Positions 25,301 through 34,263 are shown, counted from the stretch's first letter. The stretch: DNA of 64,000 nt from Bacillota bacterium (GCA_023410535.1 JAEYPR010000017.1:62001-126000), one strand, 5' to 3'. The notes: generated by a model from the letters alone, not told the origin. Numbers and translations: made by a program.

Positions 25301-27184
25301 ATGATGCGTTCATTGTTCGCCGGTGTTACCGGGTTGCGCAACCATCAGATTCGGATGGACGTAATCGGCAATAACATCGCCAATGTTAATACCGTAGGTT
25401 ATAAGGCGAGCCGGGTCAGTTTTGCGGATACGTTGAGCCAGACTTTACGGGGCGCTGCTTCGCCCCAAGGCACGCGCGGCGGTATCAACGCCTTACAAGT
25501 GGGTTTGGGAGTCAACATTGCCAGTATTGATGTGATTCAAACCCAAGGCAATATGCAAAATACCGGGAAACTCAGCGATGTTGCGTTGCAAGGCGAAGGT
25601 TTTTATATCTTAAGCGACGGCGGCCGCCAGTACTATACCCGGGCCGGAAACTTCAATTTGGAGAAAGACGGTCGTTTGACCAGTCCTTCCAATGGTTTGA
25701 TTGTTCAAGGTTGGATGGCGAATAACCAAGGGGTTCTTAATGTCAACAGCCCATTGGTTCCGCTCCAACTGCCGCTGGGCCAGACCATTCCGCCCATCGC
25801 CACCACCACCATTGGTTTTGGCGGAAATCTGGACACGGGGACCAATGGAGAATTGGTCTATCCCTCCATGAACGTGATGGACCAGGATGGCAACTCTTGC
25901 ACCGTTGAGATTAAATTGACAGCCACCGGATTTAATACTTTCCATTACGAAGCGACCTCTACCAATGGAGTGATTACCGGCGGCACCGGCGATATTACTT
26001 TGGATAGCGACGGCAATGTGATCGGCACCGGTTTGGGTTTCTCGGTGAAACCGAACGGAGCGGCGACAGCCACACCGGCGGTTTCGATTCAACCTCCGGC
26101 GCTCGGGGCCACCAATGGCGGTAATTTTATTGGCGCCAAACCAAGTTCCGATAGTTTCGAGATTGCCGGTTTTGCCGGAGATGGAACCTATCCGCCAATA
26201 ACCATCTATGATGAACTGGGCAATCCGATGGAGATTCAATATACGCTTAGCGGCGGTCCGGGCTTCCCGGCAGCCGGCACCTATAACTGGTCGGTGACGG
26301 TCAACAGCGGCGGTAATATTGCCAGCGGCGGCAGCGGTACTTTAGTCTGGGACGGCAGCCGGTTTACATCCGGAACCGGACAGACTGTCTTCACCTCAAC
26401 GGCTTCAACTCCGCCGTTGCAAATCGCGGTGGACGCTCCGGCAGCCGGAACCACGGCGCCGACTTTCGCGGTAACGAGTAAAGAAGGCCTTTTCGCCGGA
26501 AAATTTACCGCTCCGAAAAACCTGGTCACCAACACCAAGGTTTATGACTCATTAGGAAACGTGCATAATGTAACGACCACGGCCTCCAAAACCGCCGATA
26601 ATACCTGGAGTTGGTCCAGTACGGTCGATGGCGGCTCAACTATCGTGGGTAGCGGCGTGTTAACCTATACCGATTCCGGTCAGTTGGTTTTGGCCACCGG
26701 CGGTCCGATTAGCTTTACGCCTCACGGCGCCGCACCGGTTAACATTAGTCCGGATTTTTCCGCGGTAACTCAATATGCTTCAACGACCTCGGAGATTACC
26801 TCGCCGGCTCAGGACGGTTTCCCCATGGGGCAGTTACAGAGCTATAATATTGACAGTTACGGCCGGATTATTGGCGTCTTCTCCAACGGAATGTCCCAGG
26901 CGTTAGCCCAGATTGCTGTGGCGAATTTTACCAATCCGGCCGGGTTGGTTCGCTCCGGGGACACCATGTTTGAAGAGTCCAACAACTCCGGGACCGCCCA
27001 GATTGGCACTGCCGGTCAAGGCGGCCGCGGTTTAGTCACTCCGGGAGCGGTTGAAATGTCCAATGTCGACTTGTCCCAGGAATTTACCGACATGATTGTC
27101 ACCCAACGCGGTTTCCAAGCCAATTCGAAGATCATTTCAACCTCCGATGAGATGTTACAGGATCTGGTTAACTTGAAACGCTAA
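25301..27184 (+). CDS. flgE: Flagellar hook protein FlgE
   Basis: Hook subunit of 627 residues, longer than the about 400 of enteric FlgE because of inserted outer domains (Gly/Thr/Ala-rich, beta-structured, about 200-500). The N-terminal rod/hook motif (DVIGNNIANVNTVGYKASR) and the C-terminal coiled-coil motif (DLSQEFTDMIVTQRGFQANSKIISTSDEMLQ) are conserved. The AGGAGG site is 12 bases upstream of the first of two ATGs; the second, at 25304, is also possible. It ends the first block of the operon, and a hairpin and a 453-base gap follow. Confidence 0.95.
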   Translation: MMRSLFAGVTGLRNHQIRMDVIGNNIANVNTVGYKASRVSFADTLSQTLRGAASPQGTRGGINALQVGLGVNIASIDVIQTQGNMQNTGKLSDVALQGEGFYILSDGGRQYYTRAGNFNLEKDGRLTSPSNGLIVQGWMANNQGVLNVNSPLVPLQLPLGQTIPPIATTTIGFGGNLDTGTNGELVYPSMNVMDQDGNSCTVEIKLTATGFNTFHYEATSTNGVITGGTGDITLDSDGNVIGTGLGFSVKPNGAATATPAVSIQPPALGATNGGNFIGAKPSSDSFEIAGFAGDGTYPPITIYDELGNPMEIQYTLSGGPGFPAAGTYNWSVTVNSGGNIASGGSGTLVWDGSRFTSGTGQTVFTSTASTPPLQIAVDAPAAGTTAPTFAVTSKEGLFAGKFTAPKNLVTNTKVYDSLGNVHNVTTTASKTADNTWSWSSTVDGGSTIVGSGVLTYTDSGQLVLATGGPISFTPHGAAPVNISPDFSAVTQYASTTSEITSPAQDGFPMGQLQSYNIDSYGRIIGVFSNGMSQALAQIAVANFTNPAGLVRSGDTMFEESNNSGTAQIGTAGQGGRGLVTPGAVEMSNVDLSQEFTDMIVTQRGFQANSKIISTSDEMLQDLVNLKR

Positions 27185-27191
27185 CAAAATA

Positions 27192-27217
27192 GTGAGGGGA
27201 GGATACCCTCCCCTCAC
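27192..27217 (+). terminator. Strong hairpin after flgE, without a U-tract
   Basis: An 11-bp perfect stem GTGAGGGGAGG/CCTCCCCTCAC with a 4-base loop. Only TTGCTAA follows, so it is either a weak or factor-assisted terminator or a 3'-end-stabilising element that would tune expression of the downstream half of the operon. Confidence 0.55.
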
Positions 27218-27333
27218 TTGCTAATGAAGCGTTATCCGGTAAATTAATGTTCTAAATCGTGAGATTATTACATTACCAACCAAAAATGAAAGTACCATCA
27301 AAATTTAGCAAATAATTATCTAAAAATAGAAAA

Positions 27334-27480
27334 TAACTACCGAAACTCATCGTTTTGGAACCGGAATGCAATATTTTGGAACCGAAATTTATCATTCGGG
27401 CATCGAAATGCAATATTCGGAGACTGAAATTCAATATTCAGGGAGTGGAATTCATCATCCTGAAAGTAGAATTCGATATT
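27334..27480 (+). repeat. Seven degenerate 21-bp tandem repeats in the flgE-flbD gap
   Basis: Units begin at 27334, 27355, 27376, 27397, 27418, 27439 and 27460, each exactly 21 bases. The first 9 bases vary. The last 12 follow roughly RAATKCAATATT, with ATCATT or GATATT variants. The first unit is the most diverged. Twenty-one bp is two turns of DNA, so repeated sites would lie on one face. The array also reads open in one frame as heptads ending in KFNI/EFII up to a TAA at 27490, but there is no ATG or ribosome site. The rest of the 27185-27637 gap is a hairpin and AT-rich sequence in which I see no gene. Confidence 0.85.
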
Positions 27481-27637
27481 CCCATCGATTAATATAATAT
27501 TTATGACCAAGAATGAAAAAAATAACCATTAATTTTTGAAATTTGGTTCAAGTTTTAAAAAATAGTGCAATTATTAAATTCAACAGATTTATGATTCAAT
27601 CCAACAAGAAGTCAAAGGGAGAGAGGATGGGATTTAA

Positions 27638-27844
27638 TTGATCACCGTTAATCGTCTGAACGGCCAAGCCATTTTGATCAACCCGCATTTGATTGAGACG
27701 ATCGAGGCAACTCCCGATACCGTCATTACACTGACAACGGGGAAAAAATATGTTGTTAGCGATTCAGTAAAAGATGTTACGCAGGAAATAATTCAATATC
27801 GGCGGCAGATTCAATGTTTTTTTGAGAAGTACGGTGACGAATGA
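27638..27844 (+). CDS. flbD: FlbD-family flagellar protein
   Basis: A 68-residue protein of the FlbD/YlzI (SwrD) family found in Firmicutes and spirochaete motility operons. It has the typical ITVNRLNGQAILINPHLIETIEATPDTVITLTTGKKYVV pattern, seen here over residues 2-40. In Bacillus SwrD raises flagellar torque. It starts with TTG, after an AGGGAGAGAGGA region. It lies 69 bases before motA, which suits a stator-related role. Confidence 0.93.
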   Translation: MITVNRLNGQAILINPHLIETIEATPDTVITLTTGKKYVVSDSVKDVTQEIIQYRRQIQCFFEKYGDE

Positions 27845-27913
27845 ACCGACCGGAATTGTTGTTATAAAATTTGTTATGCAACCAAAACAGCATTCACCTG
27901 AGGTGTAATCACA

Positions 27914-28708
27914 ATGAAGAATATGGCAACATTAATCGGTCTCGTTGGTGGTGTGGTCTTATTGGCCCTCGGTATTTCCATCGGTGGCTCATTGGTGGGC
28001 TTTTATGATTTACCATCCATCTTTATTACCTTTGGCGGATCGATTATGGCGTTGATGGTTCAATTTCCGTTTAGCCAGTTTAGTTCGGCGATCAAATGTT
28101 TGCATAAGGCTTTTTTTCCACCGGAATATGATCACCAAGCCTTGATCGATGAGCTTGTCGAGCATGCCAAAAAGGCCCGGCGTGACGGAATTTTAGCCTT
28201 GGAAAACGCGATTTATGATTCATCCGACCCGTTTTTGCAACGGGGAATTCGGCTGGTCGTCGACGGGACCGATCCGGAATTGGTTCGTAACATTTTAGAA
28301 TCAGAGATCGCTCTCATGGAAGAACGGCATAGAGCCAACAAAGCGTTTTATGACTCATGGGGTATTTTGGCTCCGGGCTTTGGAATGATCGGCACGGTGA
28401 TCGGGTTGATTCAGATGTTGGGTCACCTGCAAGATGTCGCCAAAATCGGTCCGGCGATGGCGGTTGCTTTGATTACCACCTTTTACGGGGCGGTTTGGGC
28501 TAATCTGTTTTGTATTCCCGTTGCCGGAAAACTCGCGCAACAAAGTAGCGACGAGGCGGTGGTCCGGGAGTTGATCTTGGAGGGAGTTTTAGCGATCCAA
28601 GCCGGCGAAAATCCCCGCTTGATTGAGGAGAAACTTACGGCATATTTGACCCCGGGCAAACGTCACGATTGGCAAAGCGCTGGAGGGGGCATGAGGGCCA
28701 GTGCGTAA
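27914..28708 (+). CDS. motA: Flagellar stator protein MotA
   Basis: Proton- or sodium-channel stator subunit, 264 residues with four membrane helices (about 6-26, 34-54, 150-172 and 183-205). Family motifs are FITFGGSIMALMVQFPF, the cytoplasmic loop with RRDGILALE and a FLQRGIRLVVDG stretch, and PAMAVALITTFYGAVWAN. The ribosome site is weak (TGAGGTG). It overlaps motB by eight bases. Here motAB is inside the fla operon, not elsewhere as in Bacillus subtilis. Confidence 0.96.
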   Translation: MKNMATLIGLVGGVVLLALGISIGGSLVGFYDLPSIFITFGGSIMALMVQFPFSQFSSAIKCLHKAFFPPEYDHQALIDELVEHAKKARRDGILALENAIYDSSDPFLQRGIRLVVDGTDPELVRNILESEIALMEERHRANKAFYDSWGILAPGFGMIGTVIGLIQMLGHLQDVAKIGPAMAVALITTFYGAVWANLFCIPVAGKLAQQSSDEAVVRELILEGVLAIQAGENPRLIEEKLTAYLTPGKRHDWQSAGGGMRASA

Positions 28709-29447
28709 ACGAAGAAGAACCGAAGCCTCGGGGGGATTGCCGGTATGGCTGCAAACATACGGCGACATGGTTACCTTGGTATTAACCTTCTTTGTGGCCC
28801 TTTATGCCATGTCTTCCTTAGACAAGGAGAAGTATGTCAAGTTGGCCAATTCCTTGCGGATCGCTTTAGGCGGCGGCGCCAGCGCCGGGATTATGCAAAG
28901 CGGCAATTTGGTGGGCGATAAGGGGACACCATCCGCGCCGGCCCCGGTGGCGACTGAGGCGCAAATGAACGCGCAACAAGCACGAGCTTGGAAAGAAATC
29001 TATAATGAAATCAACAAAATTTTAAGCCAAGCAAAGTTTCAGGGGAAAGTTGAAGTTTCCCAAACCCGCTATGAAATTCTGATTAGCTTTAAAGAAAAGC
29101 TATTTTTCCAAAAAGGTTCAGCCGATATTTTGAACGAGGCGTTTCCGGCATTACAAGAGGTCGGGGCGATCATCCGGGATCATACGTATCCGTTTCGCGT
29201 GGAAGGCCACACGTGCGACCTTCCGATCAATACGCCGCAGTACCCTTCCAACTGGGAACTTTCGGTGATGCGGGCGGTCAATGTCTCCAAGTATTTGATG
29301 GAAACGGTGAAAATCGATCCGGCGCGCGTGGCTGTGGCAGGTTACGGTCAGTTCCGCCCGATCGTTCCCAATACCAACGAGACCAACCGGGCTCGGAATC
29401 GTCGCGTTGATCTCATCGTTATCAATAGCTTTTATCAACATCAATAA
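28701..29447 (+). CDS. motB: Flagellar stator protein MotB
   Basis: Partner of MotA, 248 residues. One membrane helix at about 22-40 includes the ion-binding Asp in TYGDMVTLVLTFFVALYAM. A plug and linker follow, then an OmpA-like peptidoglycan-binding domain (about 125-243) with VEGHTCDLPI, NWELSVMRAVNVSKYLM and NRARNRRVDLI. The start is GTG, overlapping motA. Whether it uses H+ or Na+ cannot be told safely. Confidence 0.96.
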   Translation: MRKRRRTEASGGLPVWLQTYGDMVTLVLTFFVALYAMSSLDKEKYVKLANSLRIALGGGASAGIMQSGNLVGDKGTPSAPAPVATEAQMNAQQARAWKEIYNEINKILSQAKFQGKVEVSQTRYEILISFKEKLFFQKGSADILNEAFPALQEVGAIIRDHTYPFRVEGHTCDLPINTPQYPSNWELSVMRAVNVSKYLMETVKIDPARVAVAGYGQFRPIVPNTNETNRARNRRVDLIVINSFYQHQ

Positions 29448-29494
29448 CGGGAAACTTCTGCGCAAGAACGTAAACTCAGGGGGAACGGATTGAT

Positions 29495-29992
29495 ATGGCA
29501 AACGAAGCAAAAAGCAACAATACTCACAACACTCAAGGAAAAAGCAACAATATTCTGGTCATTGGTCTATTTTCTTTCTTGATCACTGTCGTAATTGCCG
29601 GGACCTTTGTTTTTCTTAGTTTCCGTAAAAACGAACCCGTGAAACAACCGGCCCATGCGGCGGTGGAAATGGGGCCAATCGTGCCGCTGGGTAATGAAAT
29701 GATCATCAATATTCGCGGTGAAGATGGCAGTGATCATTATCTTAAGATCAACGTAACTTTGGAGCTAAAAGTCGCAAAAGAAGTTGAAGAAAAGGCAAAA
29801 GAAGAGGTTACCAAAAGAATTCCCCAGTTTCGTGACTTAATTATTGGCATTGTGTCAACTAAAACCAAAGAGAAAATTGACGAAAAAGAAGGGAAAGACG
29901 CAATTCGCAGCGAAATTATTAGCAGTATGAATCGTCATTTAGGCATTGGCCAAGTTAACAACTTGTTTTTTGAAGATTTTGTCATACAGTAG
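29495..29992 (+). CDS. fliL: Flagellar basal body-associated protein FliL
   Basis: A 165-residue single-pass membrane protein that supports the stator. The membrane helix is at about 23-45 (ILVIGLFSFLITVVIAGTFV). The periplasmic/outer domain has EMIINIRGEDGSDHYLKINVTLEL and RDLIIGIVSTKTKEKI, the stomatin/prohibitin-like FliL fold. It lies between motB and fliM. The upstream site GGGGGAACGG is acceptable. Confidence 0.94.
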   Translation: MANEAKSNNTHNTQGKSNNILVIGLFSFLITVVIAGTFVFLSFRKNEPVKQPAHAAVEMGPIVPLGNEMIINIRGEDGSDHYLKINVTLELKVAKEVEEKAKEEVTKRIPQFRDLIIGIVSTKTKEKIDEKEGKDAIRSEIISSMNRHLGIGQVNNLFFEDFVIQ

Positions 29993-30012
29993 AAGCGGAG
30001 GTGTCGCTGAAA

Positions 30013-30999
30013 GTGGCTGAAGTTCTGTCGCAAAATGAAATCGATGCGCTACTTGAAGCACTTTCGTCAGGGACCCTCAAAGTTGATGAGGTTATCAGCG
30101 AAGAGAAGAAAAAAAAGGTAAAACCTTACGATTTTCGACGTCCCAATAAATTATCGAAAGATCAGTTGCGGACGTTGGTAATGTTACATGAAAACTTCGC
30201 CCGCTTGTTAACGACTTCGCTATCAACATATTTACGGAGCATGGTCCGGGCACAGGTTGTCTCCATCGACCAGCTTACGTATGAGGAGTTTACCAAATCC
30301 CTGAACAACCCGACGGTGATGAATATTGTTTCATTAAAACCGTTAGAAGGTAACGTAGTGCTTGAGCTTTCGCCACAGTTGGCATTTGCTGTGGTTGACC
30401 GTTTACTCGGCGGGCAAGGGAATACCGTCGATAAAATACGCGAGCTAACCGATATCGAACAGACCGTCATTAAACGGGTGATTTTAAAGACCTTTACCAA
30501 CTTAAAGGAAGCTTGGAGAGCGGTTATTGAGTTGGAGCCCCATTTTGAATCGCTTGAAACCAATCCGATGTTTACCCAGATTGTCCCTCCGGCCGACATG
30601 ATCATCCTCGTGACCTTGGAGGTCCGGATCGCCGAAGCGTTTGGCATGATGAATATTTGTATGCCCTTTGTCGTCATTGAGCCGATCATGGATCAGTTAA
30701 ATGCCCAACTTTGGTTCACCCGTAAAGATTCCGGAACTTCGTCACAGACGATTGCGGCATTGCAAAACCGGTTGGGGCAAGCTCAGGTTCAGGTCGCGGT
30801 GGAGTTGGGACACGCTCAGATTAAGGTGGGCGAACTGTTGAATATTGCTATCGGCGACGTGATCGAGTTGGATCAATCCGTTAAAGGCTTAATGGACATT
30901 AAAATCGGCAGTCAAGTGAAATTCCGCGGCAGTCCGGGTGTTTTCGGCAGCCGGATGGCCGTTCAGATTGGACAAATTATCCGCGAGGAGGGGAGCTAA
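30013..30999 (+). CDS. fliM: Flagellar motor switch protein FliM
   Basis: C-ring protein that binds CheY-P, about 328 residues. The N-terminal CheY-binding peptide reads VLSQNEIDALLEAL. A middle CheC-like domain (about 45-225) and a C-terminal FliN-like domain (about 245-325, ELGHAQIKVGELLNIAIGDVI) follow. A GTG at 30001 is also in frame, but it falls inside the ribosome site GCGGAGGTG, whereas the GTG at 30013 is nine bases after it and gives the usual short FliM start. Confidence 0.96.
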   Translation: MAEVLSQNEIDALLEALSSGTLKVDEVISEEKKKKVKPYDFRRPNKLSKDQLRTLVMLHENFARLLTTSLSTYLRSMVRAQVVSIDQLTYEEFTKSLNNPTVMNIVSLKPLEGNVVLELSPQLAFAVVDRLLGGQGNTVDKIRELTDIEQTVIKRVILKTFTNLKEAWRAVIELEPHFESLETNPMFTQIVPPADMIILVTLEVRIAEAFGMMNICMPFVVIEPIMDQLNAQLWFTRKDSGTSSQTIAALQNRLGQAQVQVAVELGHAQIKVGELLNIAIGDVIELDQSVKGLMDIKIGSQVKFRGSPGVFGSRMAVQIGQIIREEGS

Positions 31000-31000
31000 G

Positions 31001-32128
31001 ATGGACCGTCAAATACTTTCTCAGGAAGAGATTAATGCACTGCTAAGCGATAGCGAACCCCAAGAACAAGAGCAGCTGACTCCACTCCAGAAAGACGCTT
31101 TGGGTGAAATCGGCAATATCTGTTATGGCTCGGCTTCGACCGCGCTTTCCGATATGTTACGCAAACGGGTGATTATCGATACTCCGTCAGTGCAGATTAC
31201 CACCCAACGGGAGATCATCGGAGCTCATCCTATTCCATATGTAATCGTTGAAGTCAATTATAAACAAGGGATCTCCGGAAGCAATGTGTTAATCTTGAAA
31301 CTGTCCGACTCGGCAATTATCGCCGATTTGATGATGGGGGGCGACGGTGTAAACCCCAATCCCGAATTGGATGAGATGGGACTGAGCGCGGTTGGTGAAG
31401 CCATGAATCAAATGGTGGGCAGCGCCAGCACGTCGTTGTCGACCTTGTTTTCAAAGCGGGTTGATATTGATCCGCCGAAGATTGACAAAGTCAACTTTGC
31501 CGAAGACAAAGCGTTCATCAAAACCCAAGGATTGGATGATCCCATCGTCACGGTGGCGTTCCGGATGAAAATTGGCGAATTGATCGATAGTGAGATTATG
31601 TTGATCATGCCTTGCTTGCTGGCAATCGAATTGGCCGATTCATTGCTGGGGACCACCGAACCGAGCGCGCCTCCGGTGCAATCACAACCCATACCGGCTC
31701 CTCCGCCTCCAGCGCGCAGCAGCATTCCAATGGAGCAGCCATTTGTCGCACCTCCGCCGTTGCCAACACCGACACCCATGCCGGCAGTTCCCGAATACCG
31801 ACAACCGCAAGTGATGGTGCAACCGGCGCAGTTTGGCCCATTGGGAATGAACAAGCCGGGCAAGGAAACGGGCAATATCGGGTTGATCATGGATGTCCCG
31901 TTGCAAGTTACGGTAGAATTGGGAAATACCCGGATGAAAATTAAAGAGATTTTGGAACTCGGCTTGGGATCTATTATTGAATTGGAAAAGCTGGCCGGCG
32001 ATCCGGTCGATGTTTTTGTCAACGGGAAGTTAATTGCCAAGGGCGAAGTCGTAGTGATTGACGAAAACTTTGGAATTAAAATAACGGATATTGTCAGCCC
32101 GGTCGAACGGGCCAATACGCTTCAATAA
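31001..32128 (+). CDS. fliY: Flagellar motor switch phosphatase FliY (FliN-type)
   Basis: A 375-residue C-ring protein of the Firmicutes FliY type. It begins with a FliM-like CheY-binding peptide (LSQEEINALL), then a CheC-like phosphatase domain with two E..N motifs (GEIGNICYGSASTALSDML at about 38-56 and VGEAMNQMVGSAST at about 133). A Pro-rich linker follows (about 215-285), and a C-terminal FliN domain (DVPLQVTVELGNTRMKIKEI). It both builds the switch and dephosphorylates CheY. The ATG at 31001 has GAGGAGGGGAG upstream; the longer frame overlaps fliM and is rejected. Confidence 0.95.
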   Translation: MDRQILSQEEINALLSDSEPQEQEQLTPLQKDALGEIGNICYGSASTALSDMLRKRVIIDTPSVQITTQREIIGAHPIPYVIVEVNYKQGISGSNVLILKLSDSAIIADLMMGGDGVNPNPELDEMGLSAVGEAMNQMVGSASTSLSTLFSKRVDIDPPKIDKVNFAEDKAFIKTQGLDDPIVTVAFRMKIGELIDSEIMLIMPCLLAIELADSLLGTTEPSAPPVQSQPIPAPPPPARSSIPMEQPFVAPPPLPTPTPMPAVPEYRQPQVMVQPAQFGPLGMNKPGKETGNIGLIMDVPLQVTVELGNTRMKIKEILELGLGSIIELEKLAGDPVDVFVNGKLIAKGEVVVIDENFGIKITDIVSPVERANTLQ

Positions 32129-32149
32129 CGTCTAAAGGGAGGAATTTAA

Positions 32150-32512
32150 GTGGGGAATCGAGTGTTAGTTGTTGACGATGCTGCGTTTATGCGCATGATG
32201 ATCAAAGATATTTTGCGAAAAGGCGGTTACGAAGTCGTCGGGGAAGCGGAAGATGGTGCCAAAGCCATCGATAAATTTAAAGAATTGCGCCCGGACTTGG
32301 TAACGATGGATATTACGATGCCGGATATGGATGGCATTACGGCTGTTAAAGAAATCCGGAAAGTGGATTCCAATGCCTTAATCATTATGTGTAGCGCAAT
32401 GGGTCAACAGGCAATGGTAATCGATGCGATTCAGGCCGGAGCCAAAGACTTCGTTGTGAAGCCATTCCAACCGGAACGGGTGTTAGAGGCGGTACGCAAA
32501 GTTTTAGCATAA
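32150..32512 (+). CDS. cheY: Chemotaxis response regulator CheY
   Basis: A 120-residue single receiver domain. It has the acidic pair (VVDDAAFMR), phospho-Asp in LVTMDITMPDMDG (about 54), the switch Ser/Thr region IIMCSAMGQQ and Lys in FVVKPF (about 104). The GTG start follows AAAGGGAGG. It sits directly after fliY, whose phosphatase acts on it. Confidence 0.95.
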   Translation: MGNRVLVVDDAAFMRMMIKDILRKGGYEVVGEAEDGAKAIDKFKELRPDLVTMDITMPDMDGITAVKEIRKVDSNALIIMCSAMGQQAMVIDAIQAGAKDFVVKPFQPERVLEAVRKVLA

Positions 32513-32534
32513 CGTTGGAAAGGACGAACTTGAA

Positions 32535-33098
32535 TTGAATATAGCCAACCGAATCCGGGGATTGTTTTTGGTTAGCGTAGGTTTTTTCCTCCTACCTACA
32601 ATAACCTTGGCAGGGACGGGAGAAGAGACTTCGTCCACTGCCACTTTTAGTGGGTTACAATGGATTTGGGCGCTGTTCTCACTTTTTTTAGTGGCAATAA
32701 TTGCCTTTTGGGTGACGAAAATGCTCGCCGGAAGGCTGGGTTATTCCCAAGCAAAGCATATGAAGGTGGCGGAAAGTCTTTTTTTAGGACCCAATCGCCA
32801 TCTTTATCTTTTATTATTTCAAGGGAGAGTTTTACTATTGAGTGGCTCTGAACAGGGAATTCAGCTGATTAAGGAGATTGATGATCCCGTTCTTTATGCC
32901 GAATTGGAGCAAGGCTCCCCCTCGGCTCCGACCTTCGCCAATGGTAAGTTTCCCGAAGTTTTTAAGTCGGTTATGTCGGTTTTGACCAACAACGAAACAG
33001 TCGCCGCCGCAGACGACAATAATCCAACCCGGCAAAAATTGGTCGAAAGCCTGGAACGGATTCGCAATTGGCGGGCGAAAGGTAAAGGTCGTTCATGA
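32535..33098 (+). CDS. fliO: Flagellar biosynthesis protein FliO
   Basis: A 187-residue membrane protein that helps assemble the FliP/Q/R gate. It has a signal-like helix (about 8-26) and a second helix (about 42-62, WALFSLFLVAIIAFWVTKML). The cytoplasmic part carries the FliO motif (MKVAESLFLGPNRHLYLLLFQGRVLLLSGSEQGIQLIKEI). The C-terminus is basic. It starts with TTG after AAAGGACG and overlaps fliP by four bases. Confidence 0.88.
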   Translation: MNIANRIRGLFLVSVGFFLLPTITLAGTGEETSSTATFSGLQWIWALFSLFLVAIIAFWVTKMLAGRLGYSQAKHMKVAESLFLGPNRHLYLLLFQGRVLLLSGSEQGIQLIKEIDDPVLYAELEQGSPSAPTFANGKFPEVFKSVMSVLTNNETVAAADDNNPTRQKLVESLERIRNWRAKGKGRS

Positions 33099-33916
33099 AG
33101 AAAACTCCGAAACAATTGAGTGACTGTCGCAGGGGCAGCTGCCATCATACCTGCCGCAGTCGTTTGCCGGCGTTCATTTTATTAGCGGTAGCCTTAGTGC
33201 TCTCAATTTCCAGCGTTTCCATGGCGGCACCGCAAACGATTCCTATTCCCCAAATTCAATTGGGAGTCGGTTCCGCGAACACCCCGGCTCAAACCGCGCA
33301 AAGCTTACAGATTTTGCTGTTGCTTACGGTGCTGTCGTTGGCGCCCGCGATCCTCATCATGACGACCTCATTTATTCGGATCGTGATCGTCTTGTCGTTT
33401 ACCCGGACAGCGCTTGGAACCAATCAGATGCCGCCGAATCAAGTGATGATCGGTCTGGCGTTGTTTTTGACATTTTTTACGATGGGGCCAACCTGGACCC
33501 AGGTCAACGACCAAGCGCTGCAACCATATATCAAAGGCCAGCTATCCCAGGAAGCCGCTTTAGAAAAGGGAATGCAACCGATCCGGAAGTTTATGTTCAA
33601 ACAGACCCGGACCAAGGATTTAAAGCTGTTTATTCAGGCGGCCCAAGTGCCGCGGCCCCAGGCGGAGCAAGACATTCCTTCGCGCGTGCTGATTCCGGCC
33701 TTTGTGATCAGTGAGTTAAAAACTGCTTTTCAAATTGGGTTTATGATCTTTATCCCGTTTCTTGTGATCGACATGATTGTCGCCAGCACGTTAATGTCAA
33801 TGGGGATGATGATGTTATCCCCGGTGATGATCTCACTGCCGTTTAAAATCTTATTGTTTGTGATGGTTGACGGTTGGCATTTGGTGGCTCGATCGCTGAT
33901 TTTGAGCTTCCGGTAG
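33095..33916 (+). CDS. fliP: Flagellar type III export gate protein FliP
   Basis: Core of the export channel, 273 residues, with a cleavable signal-like helix (about 25-45) and four further helices. Hallmarks are APAILIMTTSFIRIVIVLSF, RTALGTNQMPPNQVMIGLALFLTFF, LIPAFVISELKTAFQIGF and SMGMMMLSPVMISLPFKILLFVMVDGWHL. It overlaps fliO (ATGA). Confidence 0.97.
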   Translation: MKKTPKQLSDCRRGSCHHTCRSRLPAFILLAVALVLSISSVSMAAPQTIPIPQIQLGVGSANTPAQTAQSLQILLLLTVLSLAPAILIMTTSFIRIVIVLSFTRTALGTNQMPPNQVMIGLALFLTFFTMGPTWTQVNDQALQPYIKGQLSQEAALEKGMQPIRKFMFKQTRTKDLKLFIQAAQVPRPQAEQDIPSRVLIPAFVISELKTAFQIGFMIFIPFLVIDMIVASTLMSMGMMMLSPVMISLPFKILLFVMVDGWHLVARSLILSFR

Positions 33917-33931
33917 AAAGGAGTTAAACCA

Positions 33932-34207
33932 ATGACGGATACCTTTATCATTGCGGTGACCCGCGAGGCAATCTGGACGATTCTACTGGTAGCTGCACCG
34001 ATGCTGGGTATTGGCCTGATCGTGGGTTTGGTGATCAGCATCTTTCAGGCGACAACCCAAATCCATGAACAAACCTTAAGTTTCATTCCGAAGATCTTAG
34101 CCATTTTTATCGCAATGATTATTTTTGGCCCCTGGATGTTACACACTTTGGTGGATTTTTCATACAAGATCTTTGCCAACCTGAACCAATTTACGTTTAT
34201 TCGCTGA
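33932..34207 (+). CDS. fliQ: Flagellar type III export gate protein FliQ
   Basis: A 91-residue protein with two membrane helices (about 14-38 and 50-72), part of the FliP5Q4R1 export gate. The motif LVVSIFQATTQIHEQTLSFIPK (seen as VISIFQATTQIHEQTLSF) is diagnostic. It starts 15 bases after fliP behind AGAAAGGAG. Confidence 0.97.
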   Translation: MTDTFIIAVTREAIWTILLVAAPMLGIGLIVGLVISIFQATTQIHEQTLSFIPKILAIFIAMIIFGPWMLHTLVDFSYKIFANLNQFTFIR

Positions 34208-34263
34208 GCGGCTTGGTTCAAACTGTAATCATACCCGGATCAACATGAAGGCGGGTTAATAAT

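Noticed and set aside
25610..26239. Long antisense frame (209 codons) inside flgE
   Set aside because: It lies wholly within a well-recognised hook gene, has no matching family and is explained by the codon bias of the repeated Gly/Thr-rich region.
27334..27480. CRISPR array
   Set aside because: Units are contiguous and degenerate, without unique spacers, and no cas genes are present.
27355..27492. The 21-bp repeats as a coding gene
   Set aside because: No ATG and no ribosome site; only a weak TTG. Kept as a repeat, with the open frame noted as a possibility.
31408..32115. Antisense frame of 235 codons inside fliY
   Set aside because: It is a shadow of the FliY CheC/linker/FliN region, with Ser/Thr/Ile-rich composition and no recognisable domain.
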